Positions 41,112 through 49,422 of a DNA stretch of 64,000 nucleotides are shown one piece after another. Numbering within the stretch: the first letter of the stretch is position 1; every line of letters begins with the position of its first letter. Below the pieces are notes generated by a model. It was given only the letters and a program-made list of their open reading frames with translations. It was not told the DNA's origin and did not search any database. Source of the stretch: Bacteroidales bacterium (GTDB lineage Bacteria; Bacteroidota; Bacteroidia; Bacteroidales; UBA932); NCBI GenBank assembly GCA_017398335.1, contig JAFQGK010000015.1:1-64000 (forward strand), written 5' to 3'. Made by a program: the position numbers and the translations under genes.

Positions 41112-42449
41112 TTATCTGAATAATCTTGCAATATCATTGCCGAATGCCAGGAACATAAGTCCGAATATGAGGATCATACCGATGATCTGCGTCACATAAA
41201 GGAACTTGTCGCTAGGCTTTCTGCCGGTAATCATTTCATATAACGTGAAGAGTATATGTCCTCCGTCCAATGCTGGTATTGGGATCAGATTCATCACTCC
41301 GAGCATCACAGAGAGAAGGGCCAGAATGTTCAGGAAACTGTACCAGTCCCATGCTGAAGGGAATATCTGACCTATGGCGATGAAGCTTCCGACTGATTTG
41401 TATGCTTCTGTGCTTGGCGTCGCTACCAGCTTCAGATCCTTTAGATATCCTCCAATTGTCGAGAATGTCTTCCTGAAACCAGCCGGAATGGCTGATATGA
41501 AGGTATATTCCTTGCTTTTTATCTCCGGCTGCTGCAGCATTACTCCTATAAGTCCCGATGTGTCCACCTGCATTTCCCTTGAAAGGGTGTCGGCACCGCG
41601 TATCAGGTCGAGAACAACAGTGTCACCGGCAGCGGACTTGAGTATAGGCCTTGAATCCTGGATGAATCTTACGGATTTGCCTTCAATGCCGATTATCCTG
41701 TCACCGGCAGTTATGTCCTTGCCATAATTGATGGATGTCTCCGGCACTTCGCTGATTATGAACGGAAGAGCCAGATCGAACATGCCCGGGGTCTGGAGGA
41801 CCTCACCTATCATATTGTGGTCTATGTAAATATCAAGCGTGTCCCCGTCTCTGAGAACGGTGGCTTTTCTTGCCGTCTGTCTTGCAAGGTCGGCCTGAAG
41901 CATGGCAAAATTTTCCGGCACGTATCCGTCAAAGCATAGGATATGGTCTCCGTTTCTGAATCCCATCTCATAGGCGAGTTCGTTCACGTATATGGCATTG
42001 CCTTCGTTGCTTATGTACTTCTCTCCCCATCCTGCCAGCAGTGATGTGAATACGACAATGGCAAGTATGAAATTGAACAGCACTCCTCCTGCCATGACAA
42101 AAAGACGCTGCCATGCAGGCTTCGACCTGAATTCCCATGATTCCGGCTCGCTCTTGAGATACTCGGTGTCCATCGATTCGTCGATCATTCCGCATATCTT
42201 GCAGTAACCTCCGAGGGGAAGCCATCCGATGCCGTATTCGGTCTCCCATTCTGCTGCCTTAGGGAAAATCTTCGTAAACCATCCGCTTTTGGTGCTGAAC
42301 AGCTTCACGTTGCCGGCATCAAAGAACAGGAAGAATTTTTCCACACGGATGCCGAATATCTTCGCAAAGAAGAAATGGCCGAATTCGTGTATAAGTATGA
42401 GAATTGAAAGTGCAAGTATTACCTGCAGGGCTTTTATGAGTACAATCAT
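41112..42449 (-). CDS. rseP: Site-2 metalloprotease RseP
   Basis: A 445-residue intramembrane zinc protease. The active site HEFGH is at residues 21-25 in the first membrane helix, and the second metal motif NLIPIPALDGGH is near residue 395. One or two PDZ-like segments lie between (about 150-300, with NGDHILCFDG and ITAGDRIIGIEG), and further membrane helices close both ends. In other bacteria RseP cleaves anti-sigma factors and signal-peptide remnants. It follows dxr with 3 nt, the common dxr-rseP arrangement. Confidence 0.93.
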   Translation of the reverse strand: MIVLIKALQVILALSILILIHEFGHFFFAKIFGIRVEKFFLFFDAGNVKLFSTKSGWFTKIFPKAAEWETEYGIGWLPLGGYCKICGMIDESMDTEYLKSEPESWEFRSKPAWQRLFVMAGGVLFNFILAIVVFTSLLAGWGEKYISNEGNAIYVNELAYEMGFRNGDHILCFDGYVPENFAMLQADLARQTARKATVLRDGDTLDIYIDHNMIGEVLQTPGMFDLALPFIISEVPETSINYGKDITAGDRIIGIEGKSVRFIQDSRPILKSAAGDTVVLDLIRGADTLSREMQVDTSGLIGVMLQQPEIKSKEYTFISAIPAGFRKTFSTIGGYLKDLKLVATPSTEAYKSVGSFIAIGQIFPSAWDWYSFLNILALLSVMLGVMNLIPIPALDGGHILFTLYEMITGRKPSDKFLYVTQIIGMILIFGLMFLAFGNDIARLFR

Positions 42450-42452
42450 TTT

Positions 42453-43634
42453 TTACAAGCAGTTTGTCTTGCCGGACAGTGTGTCAATCATTTCTCCGGC
42501 GATTTCAAGTGTTTCCTTATTGGTCCTGAAAATGTCATCCAGGTCCGGTGCGGCCATGAAAGGACCTTCGGCCATACATCTTTCCACTACGTCAGTAATG
42601 TCATAGAATCCGATTCGTCCTTTCAGGAAAGCAGCCACAGCGGCTTCATTTGCGGCATTCATGATGCAGGCCATGTTGCCTCCTTTTTCCAGAGACTTGT
42701 AGGCCAGTCCCAGAGCGGGAAACTTTTCAAGGTCAGGTGCTGCAAAAGTCATGCTTCCGAGCTCTGCGAAATTCAGTTTCCTGTTGTTGAGGGGGAGACG
42801 GTATGGATAGCTGAAGGCGAACTGTATGGCTTCGCGCATGTCCGGATGCCCCATCTGTGCTATTACAGAGCCGTCTGCATATTCCACCATCGAGTGAATT
42901 ATGGATTCCGGATGCACTACGACATTTATCTTTTCACCCGGAGTACCGAAAAGCCATCTGGCTTCGATGATCTCCAGTCCCTTGTTCATCATGGTTGCAG
43001 AGTCGATGGTTATCTTGCTGCCCATGCTCCAGTTGGGATGTTTGAGGGCCTGAGCCGGAGTCGCGACACTGATGTCCTCGCGGTTCCATGTCCTGAAAGG
43101 GCCTCCGGATGCTGTCAGATGGATCTTTTCGATTTCTGCTCCAGCTGACCCCATGAGGCATTGGAAGATGGCGGAGTGCTCTGAGTCGACTGGCAGGATC
43201 CTCGCATGATGCTCAGCAGCGAGATCCATGACAAGCTGTCCTGCCGCAACGAGAGTCTCCTTGTTGGCAAGGGCGATGGTCTTGCCGGCCTTTACTGCCG
43301 CTATTGTAGATTCCAGACCGCTGAATCCGACCATGGATGTCAGTACTATGTCTATGTTGTCGCCTGTGACAAGGTCGCAGACTGACTTCATTCCGGCAAA
43401 GACCTTTATATAATGAGGCTGAAGAGCTTCCGCAACCTCATCGTATTTAGCTTCATTGCAGATCACCACTGCATTGGCATTGAACTCGATCGCCTGGCTG
43501 ACAAGGAGTTCGGAGCTGTTGTTCGCTGTAAGCAGTTCAACTTCAAAAAGATCCTTGTGCTGGCTTATCACATCCAGTGCCTGCCTTCCTATGGAGCCGG
43601 TCGAGCCTAAGATCGCTATCCTTCTCTTTTCCAT
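42453..43634 (-). CDS. dxr: 1-deoxy-D-xylulose 5-phosphate reductoisomerase
   Basis: A 393-residue enzyme of the non-mevalonate isoprenoid pathway that turns DXP into MEP with NADPH. The NADPH-binding GSTGSIGRQALDVI (10-23), ALANKETLVAAG, PVDSEHSAIFQCL and the substrate region LTASGGPFRTW are all clear, with the metal-binding aspartate in the VDSEH motif. Length is normal. It lies between M23 and rseP with gaps of 4 and 3 nt. Confidence 0.96.
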   Translation of the reverse strand: MEKRRIAILGSTGSIGRQALDVISQHKDLFEVELLTANNSSELLVSQAIEFNANAVVICNEAKYDEVAEALQPHYIKVFAGMKSVCDLVTGDNIDIVLTSMVGFSGLESTIAAVKAGKTIALANKETLVAAGQLVMDLAAEHHARILPVDSEHSAIFQCLMGSAGAEIEKIHLTASGGPFRTWNREDISVATPAQALKHPNWSMGSKITIDSATMMNKGLEIIEARWLFGTPGEKINVVVHPESIIHSMVEYADGSVIAQMGHPDMREAIQFAFSYPYRLPLNNRKLNFAELGSMTFAAPDLEKFPALGLAYKSLEKGGNMACIMNAANEAAVAAFLKGRIGFYDITDVVERCMAEGPFMAAPDLDDIFRTNKETLEIAGEMIDTLSGKTNCL

Positions 43635-43638
43635 CCCT

Positions 43639-44490
43639 TTAGAAACTTATATATTTAGTAGGGTCAACAGTCTCCCCCTTGTGCCACAATTCGAAGTGCA
43701 GGTGTGTGCCTGTCGTCATCTCTCCTGTGTTGCCTACAAGTGCGATAGGTGCGCCTGCGGCTACCTTGTCTCCGGTCTTTTTCAGGAGCTTCTCATTGTG
43801 CTTGTATATGGAAACGATGTCTCCGTCGTGCTGAATCTGTATCGTGTGGCCGGCGTCATCGCTCCATCCTGCAAAAATGACGGTGCCGTCGAGTGCCGCC
43901 TTGACCACCGAACCGGCAGGGGCCGTAATGTCTATGTAAGGATGGATGGCAGGGTCATATCCCTGTGACACGACGCCTTTCAGAGGAGTAAAGAAGAGCA
44001 CGCCTTCGATAGGAAGGTCGCGATGGCTTCTTGCTGAAATGTTGAACTGCTCCTCTTCCATGACGGTCTGTCTCAGAACCGAATCTTTCTTGAGCAGGCT
44101 TGAAATGTCGGCTGCTGCATCGGAAGCCTTGGCCGAATTCAGGAGGATGCTGTCTATCTTGACAGCCTCTTCTCCCGCAATCACCCTCTTCAGATTCTCA
44201 GAATAAAGTTCCCACCGGAAGATCACGCTTTCAAGGGAGTCCACCTTGATGGCATTCTGAATCGCAGCCCTTTTGGAGAGTGCGTCAGGGTAGCCGGGGA
44301 TGAATGTCCTGACAGGAGTGTATGCTATGATGGAATATATTATAGCGCAGAACATTACCATGACGGTGACTATCGCGACGAAGGCTCCCGTCCTTGTGAA
44401 ATGCAGGGTAAGGAGCTGCTCGTGCGACTTGTCATCCATTATTGCAAGTCTGAAGTTGGTTCTTTTGTTGTCTTTGTTGTGTTTAGCCAT
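43639..44490 (-). CDS. M23 family metallopeptidase (membrane-anchored)
   Basis: A 283-residue protein with one N-terminal membrane helix (AFVAIVTVMVMFCAIIYSIIAY, about 32-53), a coiled-coil-like middle part and a C-terminal M23 domain: HPYIDITAPAGSVVKAALDGTVIFAG, then GDIVSIYKHN and the final HLHFELWH motif. M23 enzymes cut peptidoglycan peptides or activate other hydrolases. It is the first gene of the minus operon with dxr, rseP and DUF4837, and its start lies under the ruvX promoter. Confidence 0.9.
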   Translation of the reverse strand: MAKHNKDNKRTNFRLAIMDDKSHEQLLTLHFTRTGAFVAIVTVMVMFCAIIYSIIAYTPVRTFIPGYPDALSKRAAIQNAIKVDSLESVIFRWELYSENLKRVIAGEEAVKIDSILLNSAKASDAAADISSLLKKDSVLRQTVMEEEQFNISARSHRDLPIEGVLFFTPLKGVVSQGYDPAIHPYIDITAPAGSVVKAALDGTVIFAGWSDDAGHTIQIQHDGDIVSIYKHNEKLLKKTGDKVAAGAPIALVGNTGEMTTGTHLHFELWHKGETVDPTKYISF

Positions 44491-44506
44491 AAAAATCTTA
44501 ACTTTG
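44477..44506 (+). promoter_or_regulatory. promoter of ruvX
   Basis: TTG at 44477-44479, 19 nt, TAACTTTG at 44499-44506, 8 nt before the ruvX ATG. The -33 element overlaps the start of the divergent M23 gene, so a nearly leaderless mRNA is expected. Confidence 0.7.
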
Positions 44507-44514
44507 CACTTTCA

Positions 44515-44928
44515 ATGGACAGGATCATCGGCATAGATTACGGGCGGAAACGCGTAGGGGTTGCGGTCAGCGATCCCCTGGGAATCTTTGCCTCTGCCTT
44601 GGAGACAGTACATTCTGCAAAGATAATAGAATATCTTAGAAATTATGCGCAAAAAGAGAATGTCGTGCGTTTCGTGGTGGGGTATCCCATCAATATGAAC
44701 GGAGCTCCGTCAGAGGCAGCAAAGGATATAGATGTATTTCTGAAACAGCTTGCAAAGGCTTTCCCGGACATACCGGTGACATTGGAGGACGAACGCTTCA
44801 CTTCCGTTCTGGCGCATAGGGCTATGATTGACGGAGGAATGAAGAAGCAGGACAGGATGAAGAAGGAGTCCGTCGACAAGATCAGTGCGGCCATCATCCT
44901 GCAGAGTTATATGGACAGAGTGAAATGA
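44515..44928 (+). CDS. ruvX: Putative Holliday junction resolvase/pre-16S rRNA nuclease
   Basis: A 137-residue YqgF/RuvX-family protein from the ATG at 44515. It has the RNase-H-like pattern RIIGIDYGRKRVGVAVSDPLGIFA (2-25), VVGYPINMNG, the acidic LEDERFTSVLAHRAM and KKESVDKISAAIILQSYMD. In E. coli YqgF processes 16S rRNA. The in-frame extension to 44401 is rejected because it covers the divergent promoter. It is 7 nt before def. Confidence 0.93.
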   Translation: MDRIIGIDYGRKRVGVAVSDPLGIFASALETVHSAKIIEYLRNYAQKENVVRFVVGYPINMNGAPSEAAKDIDVFLKQLAKAFPDIPVTLEDERFTSVLAHRAMIDGGMKKQDRMKKESVDKISAAIILQSYMDRVK

Positions 44929-44935
44929 TAAGAAT

Positions 44936-45487
44936 ATGATATTACCGATTTATTTATATGGTTCACAGATCCTTCGTAATGAGAATACGGAGGTGGACCT
45001 TCAGGACAAGGAAGGAGTCCTGAAGCTGATCGAAGATATGAAGGAGACACTGAAGGTTGCGGACGGTTGTGGTCTGGCTGCTCCTCAGGTAGGCGTGAAC
45101 AAGCGCCTTGTCATTGTGGACGGCAGGGAACTGTCTGACACATATGATTATCTCAAGGACTTTTTCAGGGTCATGATCAATCCTGTTGTACTCGAGGAAA
45201 GCGAGGAGACCTGCGAATATTCGGAAGGGTGTCTGAGCGTTCCCGGCATATATGCGGAGGTGCGCCGCCCTTCGAAGATAAAGGTGGAATACTACAATGA
45301 GAACTTCGAAAAGGTGGTCGAGGAGTTCGATCAGTTCGGATGCAGAATGGTCCAGCACGAACTTTCGCATCTGGAAGGCAATCTTTTTGTAGATAATCTT
45401 TCGCCGCTTCGCCGTAAGATGCTTGCCCGCAAGCTGCAGGCAATATCAAAGGGATCGGTCCAGACAAGATATAAATCCAGGAAATAG
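44936..45487 (+). CDS. def: Peptide deformylase
   Basis: A 183-residue metalloenzyme that removes the formyl group from new proteins. All three motifs are present: GCGLAAPQVG (motif 1), EGCLSVPG (motif 2, metal-binding Cys) and QHELSHLEG (motif 3, HExxH). Length is normal. It is part of a + run ruvX-def-phosphohexomutase-M23, with a 1-nt gap to the next start. Confidence 0.96.
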   Translation: MILPIYLYGSQILRNENTEVDLQDKEGVLKLIEDMKETLKVADGCGLAAPQVGVNKRLVIVDGRELSDTYDYLKDFFRVMINPVVLEESEETCEYSEGCLSVPGIYAEVRRPSKIKVEYYNENFEKVVEEFDQFGCRMVQHELSHLEGNLFVDNLSPLRRKMLARKLQAISKGSVQTRYKSRK

Positions 45488-45488
45488 T

Positions 45489-46844
45489 ATGGGAGCATTC
45501 CACGCATATGATATAAGGGGAGTCTATAATGTGGACTTTGACAAGGAAGTAGCCTACAAGGTAGGATATTTCCTTCCGGAACTTCTTTCAGCAGAAAAGG
45601 TGCTTGTGGGAAGAGATGCACGCGTGTCGTCGGATGAGATACACGAATGGCTTCTGAAAGGTATTACCGATGCAGGAGCGGATGTGTATGATGCAGGTCT
45701 CTGCACCACTCCGATGGTATATTTCGGCACTGCCTTCTATGGTTTCAAGGCGTCGGTGCAGATTACGGCTTCGCACAATCCTGCCGAGTACAACGGTATG
45801 AAGGTATCAAGGGAGAATGCCCTCCCTGTGGGATATGACACAGGTCTGGGACAGATAAAGGAATGGATAGAGACAGGCAGGGAATGCCCTGTGGCTGAAA
45901 AGCGTGGCGAGGTACATCAGATTGACGTCCGCAAGGACTATCTGCCTTTCCTTCTCAAGTACAAGGAAGACTGGTCAGGACTGAAGATCGCGATGGACGT
46001 GTCTAACGGCATGGCTTCGCTTTTTGTGCATGAGATTTTCGGCGATGAGCCGGCATATATATATGACAATATGGACGGCACCTTCCCTAACCATGAACCG
46101 AATCCTCTGGTACCGAAGAATGTCGTTGACCTTCAGATGCTTGTAGCTGCAACAAAGGCCGACATCGGAATCATCTTTGACGGAGACGCGGACCGCGTGA
46201 TGTTCGTGGACGAAAACAGCCGTTTCATATCTCCTGACCTTATGATTGCCGTTCTGGGACATTATTTCCTGGAAGAGAGGGGAGAGAAGGGATATATCCA
46301 TCAGGATATCAGAAGCTCGAAGGCTGTGGGCGAATACCTTGCGCCGATGGGAGGAGTGATGAATACCTGGAGGGTAGGACGTGCATATGCGGCGCTGAAG
46401 CTCCGTGAGCTTGACGGAGTGTATGGTGGCGAACTTGCCGGTCATTACTATTTCCGTGATTTCTTCTATTCTGACAGCGGACTTCTTGCAGCGATACTCA
46501 TCGTCAACGTAGTCGCCAGGATGAAGGCTCAGGGCGTGTCACTCAGCCAGCTGATCGGCCGCATAGAGAAGTATCAGAATTCAGGAGAGATAAACTTCCG
46601 TCTGGAGGACAAGAAGGGCGCCATGGATGCTGTCCGTGACTATTTCATGCAGAACGAGAAGTCTACGGCATATATGGATTTTGACGGCTACCGCGTGGAA
46701 TTCCCGGACTGGTGGTTCAATATAAGGCCTTCAAATACAGAGCCTTATCTCAGATTCATATGCGAGGCGACCTCGAAGGAACTGCTTGATGAAAAGGTGG
46801 CGAAGGTAAGGGAGATACTAACTGATCAGTTCGGAGCGAAGTAA
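45489..46844 (+). CDS. Phosphomannomutase/phosphoglucomutase family protein
   Basis: A 451-residue alpha-D-phosphohexomutase from the ATG at 45489. It shows the start FHAYDIRGVYN, the phosphoserine loop TASHNPAEYNGMK (about 95-107), the metal loop DGDADRVMFVDE, the sugar-binding GGELAGHYYF and the C-terminal phosphate-binding RPSNTEPYLR. It interconverts hexose 1- and 6-phosphates for cell-surface sugars. Sequence does not separate mannose, glucose or glucosamine use. The longer frame inside def is rejected; the next gene overlaps the stop by 1 nt. Confidence 0.93.
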   Translation: MGAFHAYDIRGVYNVDFDKEVAYKVGYFLPELLSAEKVLVGRDARVSSDEIHEWLLKGITDAGADVYDAGLCTTPMVYFGTAFYGFKASVQITASHNPAEYNGMKVSRENALPVGYDTGLGQIKEWIETGRECPVAEKRGEVHQIDVRKDYLPFLLKYKEDWSGLKIAMDVSNGMASLFVHEIFGDEPAYIYDNMDGTFPNHEPNPLVPKNVVDLQMLVAATKADIGIIFDGDADRVMFVDENSRFISPDLMIAVLGHYFLEERGEKGYIHQDIRSSKAVGEYLAPMGGVMNTWRVGRAYAALKLRELDGVYGGELAGHYYFRDFFYSDSGLLAAILIVNVVARMKAQGVSLSQLIGRIEKYQNSGEINFRLEDKKGAMDAVRDYFMQNEKSTAYMDFDGYRVEFPDWWFNIRPSNTEPYLRFICEATSKELLDEKVAKVREILTDQFGAK

Positions 46845-47866
46845 TGAGGAAGGCAGGAATATTTGTTTTGCTGCAGGCTTTGCTCTTCCTGTGTGCAGAC
46901 GGCCTTCTGGCCCGCGACTTGTCCCGGATTGACACGGTAAGGACACATCTGGTGATACCGCGTCCGGCACTTCAGCCTCTTAAGTCGCTCGTGACGTCGG
47001 ATTCGGATCCCATCGACACACTTTCCACTGCGAATGAGTATATAAAGGTTGTCCTTTTTGCCGATAATACATGGCAGTATATCAAGCTGCCGGGCTATCA
47101 GGCTGAGAAGGATGTGTTTGAAAAGAACTGGGACACAGTCGCTTCAAACCCATATAAGCTGGAGCAGAAGGACCTGCCATATTCATGGTCCATCTGGCTG
47201 GTGGACAGTCTTGACCAGTATCACTGCCCGTTCCAGGGAGACATTCATCCGAGGGGCAAGTTCGGCCCGCGCAGAGGACGTCGCCATCAGGGAGTGGACA
47301 TCCCGCTCAAGACAGGAGACCCTATATATGCGACCTTCACCGGTAAGGTCAGAATGTCAAAATATCTCGGGGGATACGGAAACGTCGTTGTCATAAGACA
47401 CGAGAACGGTATAGAGACCTTCCACGGTCATCTTTCCAAGAGAATGGTGGAAGTGGGAGACTGGGTGAATGCAGGCGATGTCATCGGACTCGGTGGCTCG
47501 ACAGGACGTTCGACAGGCCCTCACCTTCATTTCGAGACGAGATATCAGGGCTTTGCCTTTGACCCTCAATGGCTTATAGATTTCAAGACCGGTGACCTCA
47601 GACATCGTCTCTTCGTCCTGAAGAAGAAGTATTTCAGCCAGTACAGCAACTACGAGCAGGATTTCGAGGACGAATGGAAGAATGAGGAGGAGGACAAGAA
47701 GGAGGATGCCGAACGCGCGGCGATGAGATGGCATACCATCAAGTCAGGTGATACCCTCGGCCGTATCGCCATCAACAACGGCACGACAGTCTCTGCCCTC
47801 TGCAAGCTGAATGGCATCACCCCGAAGACGGTCCTGAAGATCGGCCGCCGCATAAGAGTACGCTGA
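46844..47866 (+). CDS. M23 metallopeptidase with LysM domain
   Basis: A 340-residue exported protein (signal near QALLFLCADGLLA). The M23 domain at about 140-240 shows HQGVDIPLKTGDPIYATFTGKV, FHGHLSKR and the final HLHFETRY. After an acidic linker (DFEDEWKNEEEDKKEDAE) a C-terminal LysM domain (HTIKSGDTLGRIAINNGTTVSALCKLNGI) gives peptidoglycan binding. It is probably a cell-wall endopeptidase involved in growth or division. A strong hairpin follows. Confidence 0.92.
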   Translation: MRKAGIFVLLQALLFLCADGLLARDLSRIDTVRTHLVIPRPALQPLKSLVTSDSDPIDTLSTANEYIKVVLFADNTWQYIKLPGYQAEKDVFEKNWDTVASNPYKLEQKDLPYSWSIWLVDSLDQYHCPFQGDIHPRGKFGPRRGRRHQGVDIPLKTGDPIYATFTGKVRMSKYLGGYGNVVVIRHENGIETFHGHLSKRMVEVGDWVNAGDVIGLGGSTGRSTGPHLHFETRYQGFAFDPQWLIDFKTGDLRHRLFVLKKKYFSQYSNYEQDFEDEWKNEEEDKKEDAERAAMRWHTIKSGDTLGRIAINNGTTVSALCKLNGITPKTVLKIGRRIRVR

Positions 47867-47890
47867 TATGGAACAATGGACAGGTGATAA

Positions 47891-47928
47891 ATAAAATACG
47901 TGCTGCCGAAAGGTAGCACGTATTTTAT
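47891..47928. terminator. bidirectional terminator between the M23-LysM gene and guaA
   Basis: A perfect 14-bp stem, ATAAAATACGTGCT/AGCACGTATTTTAT, with a 10-nt loop, located between two convergent genes; A/T tails on both sides allow both directions. Confidence 0.9.
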
Positions 47929-47955
47929 TATAATATGCTGTCCCTGGGACAGATG

Positions 47956-49263
47956 TTATTCCCACTCGATGGTTGCAGATGGCTTCGGCGAGAGGTCGTA
48001 GCATACGCGGTTCACATTCGGAACCTCTGCAAGGATACGGTCTGTGATCTTGAGGAGGACAGGCCATTCGATCTGCTCTATGCTTGCTGTCATTGCGTCG
48101 ATAGTGTTGACGGCGCGGATGATTACAGGCCAGTCGTATGAACGTGCGTTGTTGCGTACGCCGACAGACTTGAAGTCAGGAACCACTGTGAAATACTGCC
48201 AAACCTTCTTGTCAAGGCCTGCCTTTGCGAACTCCTCACGAAGGATTGCATCAGCCTCGCGGAGCGCTTCAAGACGGTCGCGGGTGATGGCTCCGAGGCA
48301 GCGTACTCCGAGGCCCGGACCTGGGAACGGCTGACGGTAAACCATTTCGTAAGGAAGACCGAGCTCAACACCGCATGCGCGTACCTCATCCTTGAAGAGC
48401 TGCTTCAAAGGCTCGACAAGTTCGAACTGAAGGTCTTCAGGAAGACCTCCTACGTTGTGGTGCGACTTCACCATCTTCGCGGTCTTTGTGCCGCTCTCCA
48501 CGATGTCCGGATAGATTGTGCCCTGACCGAGGAAGTCGATTCCGTCAAGCTTGCGTGCCTCTTCCTCGAACACGCGGATGAATTCTCCGCCGATGATCTT
48601 TCTCTTCTGCTCAGGGTCTGCGACGCCTTCGAGGAGACCGAGGAAACGGTCAGTCGCATCAACATATATAAGGTTTGCGCTAAGCTGGTTGCGGAATACT
48701 TCCACAACGTTTTCAGACTCTCCCTTGCGCATAAGTCCGTGGTTTACGTGAACGCAGACAAGGTTGTCTCCGATAGCCTTGAGAAGGAGGGCTGCAACTA
48801 CCGAGCTGTCAACTCCGCCTGAAAGTGCAAGAAGAACCTTTCTGTCTCCGACCTGCTTGCGCACGAGCTCCACCTGGTCTGCAACGAAGTTCTTCATGTT
48901 CCAGTTGGCTTCTGCCTTGCAGGTGTCGAATACGAAGCCTTTGACTGCCTCCTTTACTGCAGCTTCGTCGTTGCCGAACTGTGCGAGCTTGACTTCGCAG
49001 AGTGCCTTTTCATGACCGGCTGCCATTACAGGATACCCGGCTTCATAAATTTCAGGAAGAACGTCGATGGCAACACCGTCGATGACATTGTTCGGGCCAC
49101 CGTTGATGATGATACCTTTAACATTTGGAAGTGCCTTGAGTTCGGCTGCTGTAATGTCGTGCGGGTAGATTTCACTGTACACACCCAATGCACGGACCGC
49201 TCTGGCCACCACTGTGTTTTCGTGGCTGCCAAGGTCGAGAATGACGATCATGTCCTGTTTCAT
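47956..49263 (-). CDS. guaA: GMP synthase with a degenerate glutaminase domain
   Basis: A 435-residue protein; usual GuaA is about 510-525. The ATP-pyrophosphatase half is intact: LLALSGGVDSSV (P-loop), IGGEFIRVFEEEA, LGQGTIYPDIVES, KSHHNVGGLP, the FPGPGLGVR motif and the end KPSATIEWE. The N-terminal class I glutaminase is shortened by about 75 residues. It starts normally (ILDLGSHENTVVARAVRALGVY, then IINGGPNNV), but the GVCYG nucleophile cysteine and the later His-Pro-Glu are gone. It can still make GMP from XMP, but probably needs free ammonia or a separate glutaminase. No frameshift is seen. Confidence 0.9.
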   Translation of the reverse strand: MKQDMIVILDLGSHENTVVARAVRALGVYSEIYPHDITAAELKALPNVKGIIINGGPNNVIDGVAIDVLPEIYEAGYPVMAAGHEKALCEVKLAQFGNDEAAVKEAVKGFVFDTCKAEANWNMKNFVADQVELVRKQVGDRKVLLALSGGVDSSVVAALLLKAIGDNLVCVHVNHGLMRKGESENVVEVFRNQLSANLIYVDATDRFLGLLEGVADPEQKRKIIGGEFIRVFEEEARKLDGIDFLGQGTIYPDIVESGTKTAKMVKSHHNVGGLPEDLQFELVEPLKQLFKDEVRACGVELGLPYEMVYRQPFPGPGLGVRCLGAITRDRLEALREADAILREEFAKAGLDKKVWQYFTVVPDFKSVGVRNNARSYDWPVIIRAVNTIDAMTASIEQIEWPVLLKITDRILAEVPNVNRVCYDLSPKPSATIEWE

Positions 49264-49305
49264 AGTACTATAGTATTAGTTTCGTTTGTTCTATGTTTTC
49301 GGGCG

Positions 49306-49313
49306 CAAAAATA
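49306..49313 (-). promoter_or_regulatory. promoter -7 box of guaA
   Basis: On the minus strand it reads TATTTTTG, matching TAnnTTTG, 42 nt before the ATG at 49263. Palindromic ATAGTACTAT (49262-49271) lies at the start codon. Confidence 0.6.
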
Positions 49314-49346
49314 TAAAAAGAGTTTTAAATATTTTATAAAAATATC

Positions 49347-49354
49347 TAATTTTG
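49347..49354 (+). promoter_or_regulatory. promoter -7 box of typA
   Basis: TAATTTTG matches TAnnTTTG. It implies a leader of about 60 nt that contains a small CTGG-TAGTG-CCAG hairpin. Confidence 0.55.
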
Positions 49355-49422
49355 CAAATCTTTTTCGGCTGGTAGTGCCAGTCGGGTGGCTTTATGCTGC
49401 TAAATGATTAATTATCAGTTAT

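Noticed and set aside
45423-45488. N-terminal extension of the phosphohexomutase
   Set aside because: It overlaps def and precedes the conserved FHAYDIRG start; the ATG at 45489 is right after the def stop.
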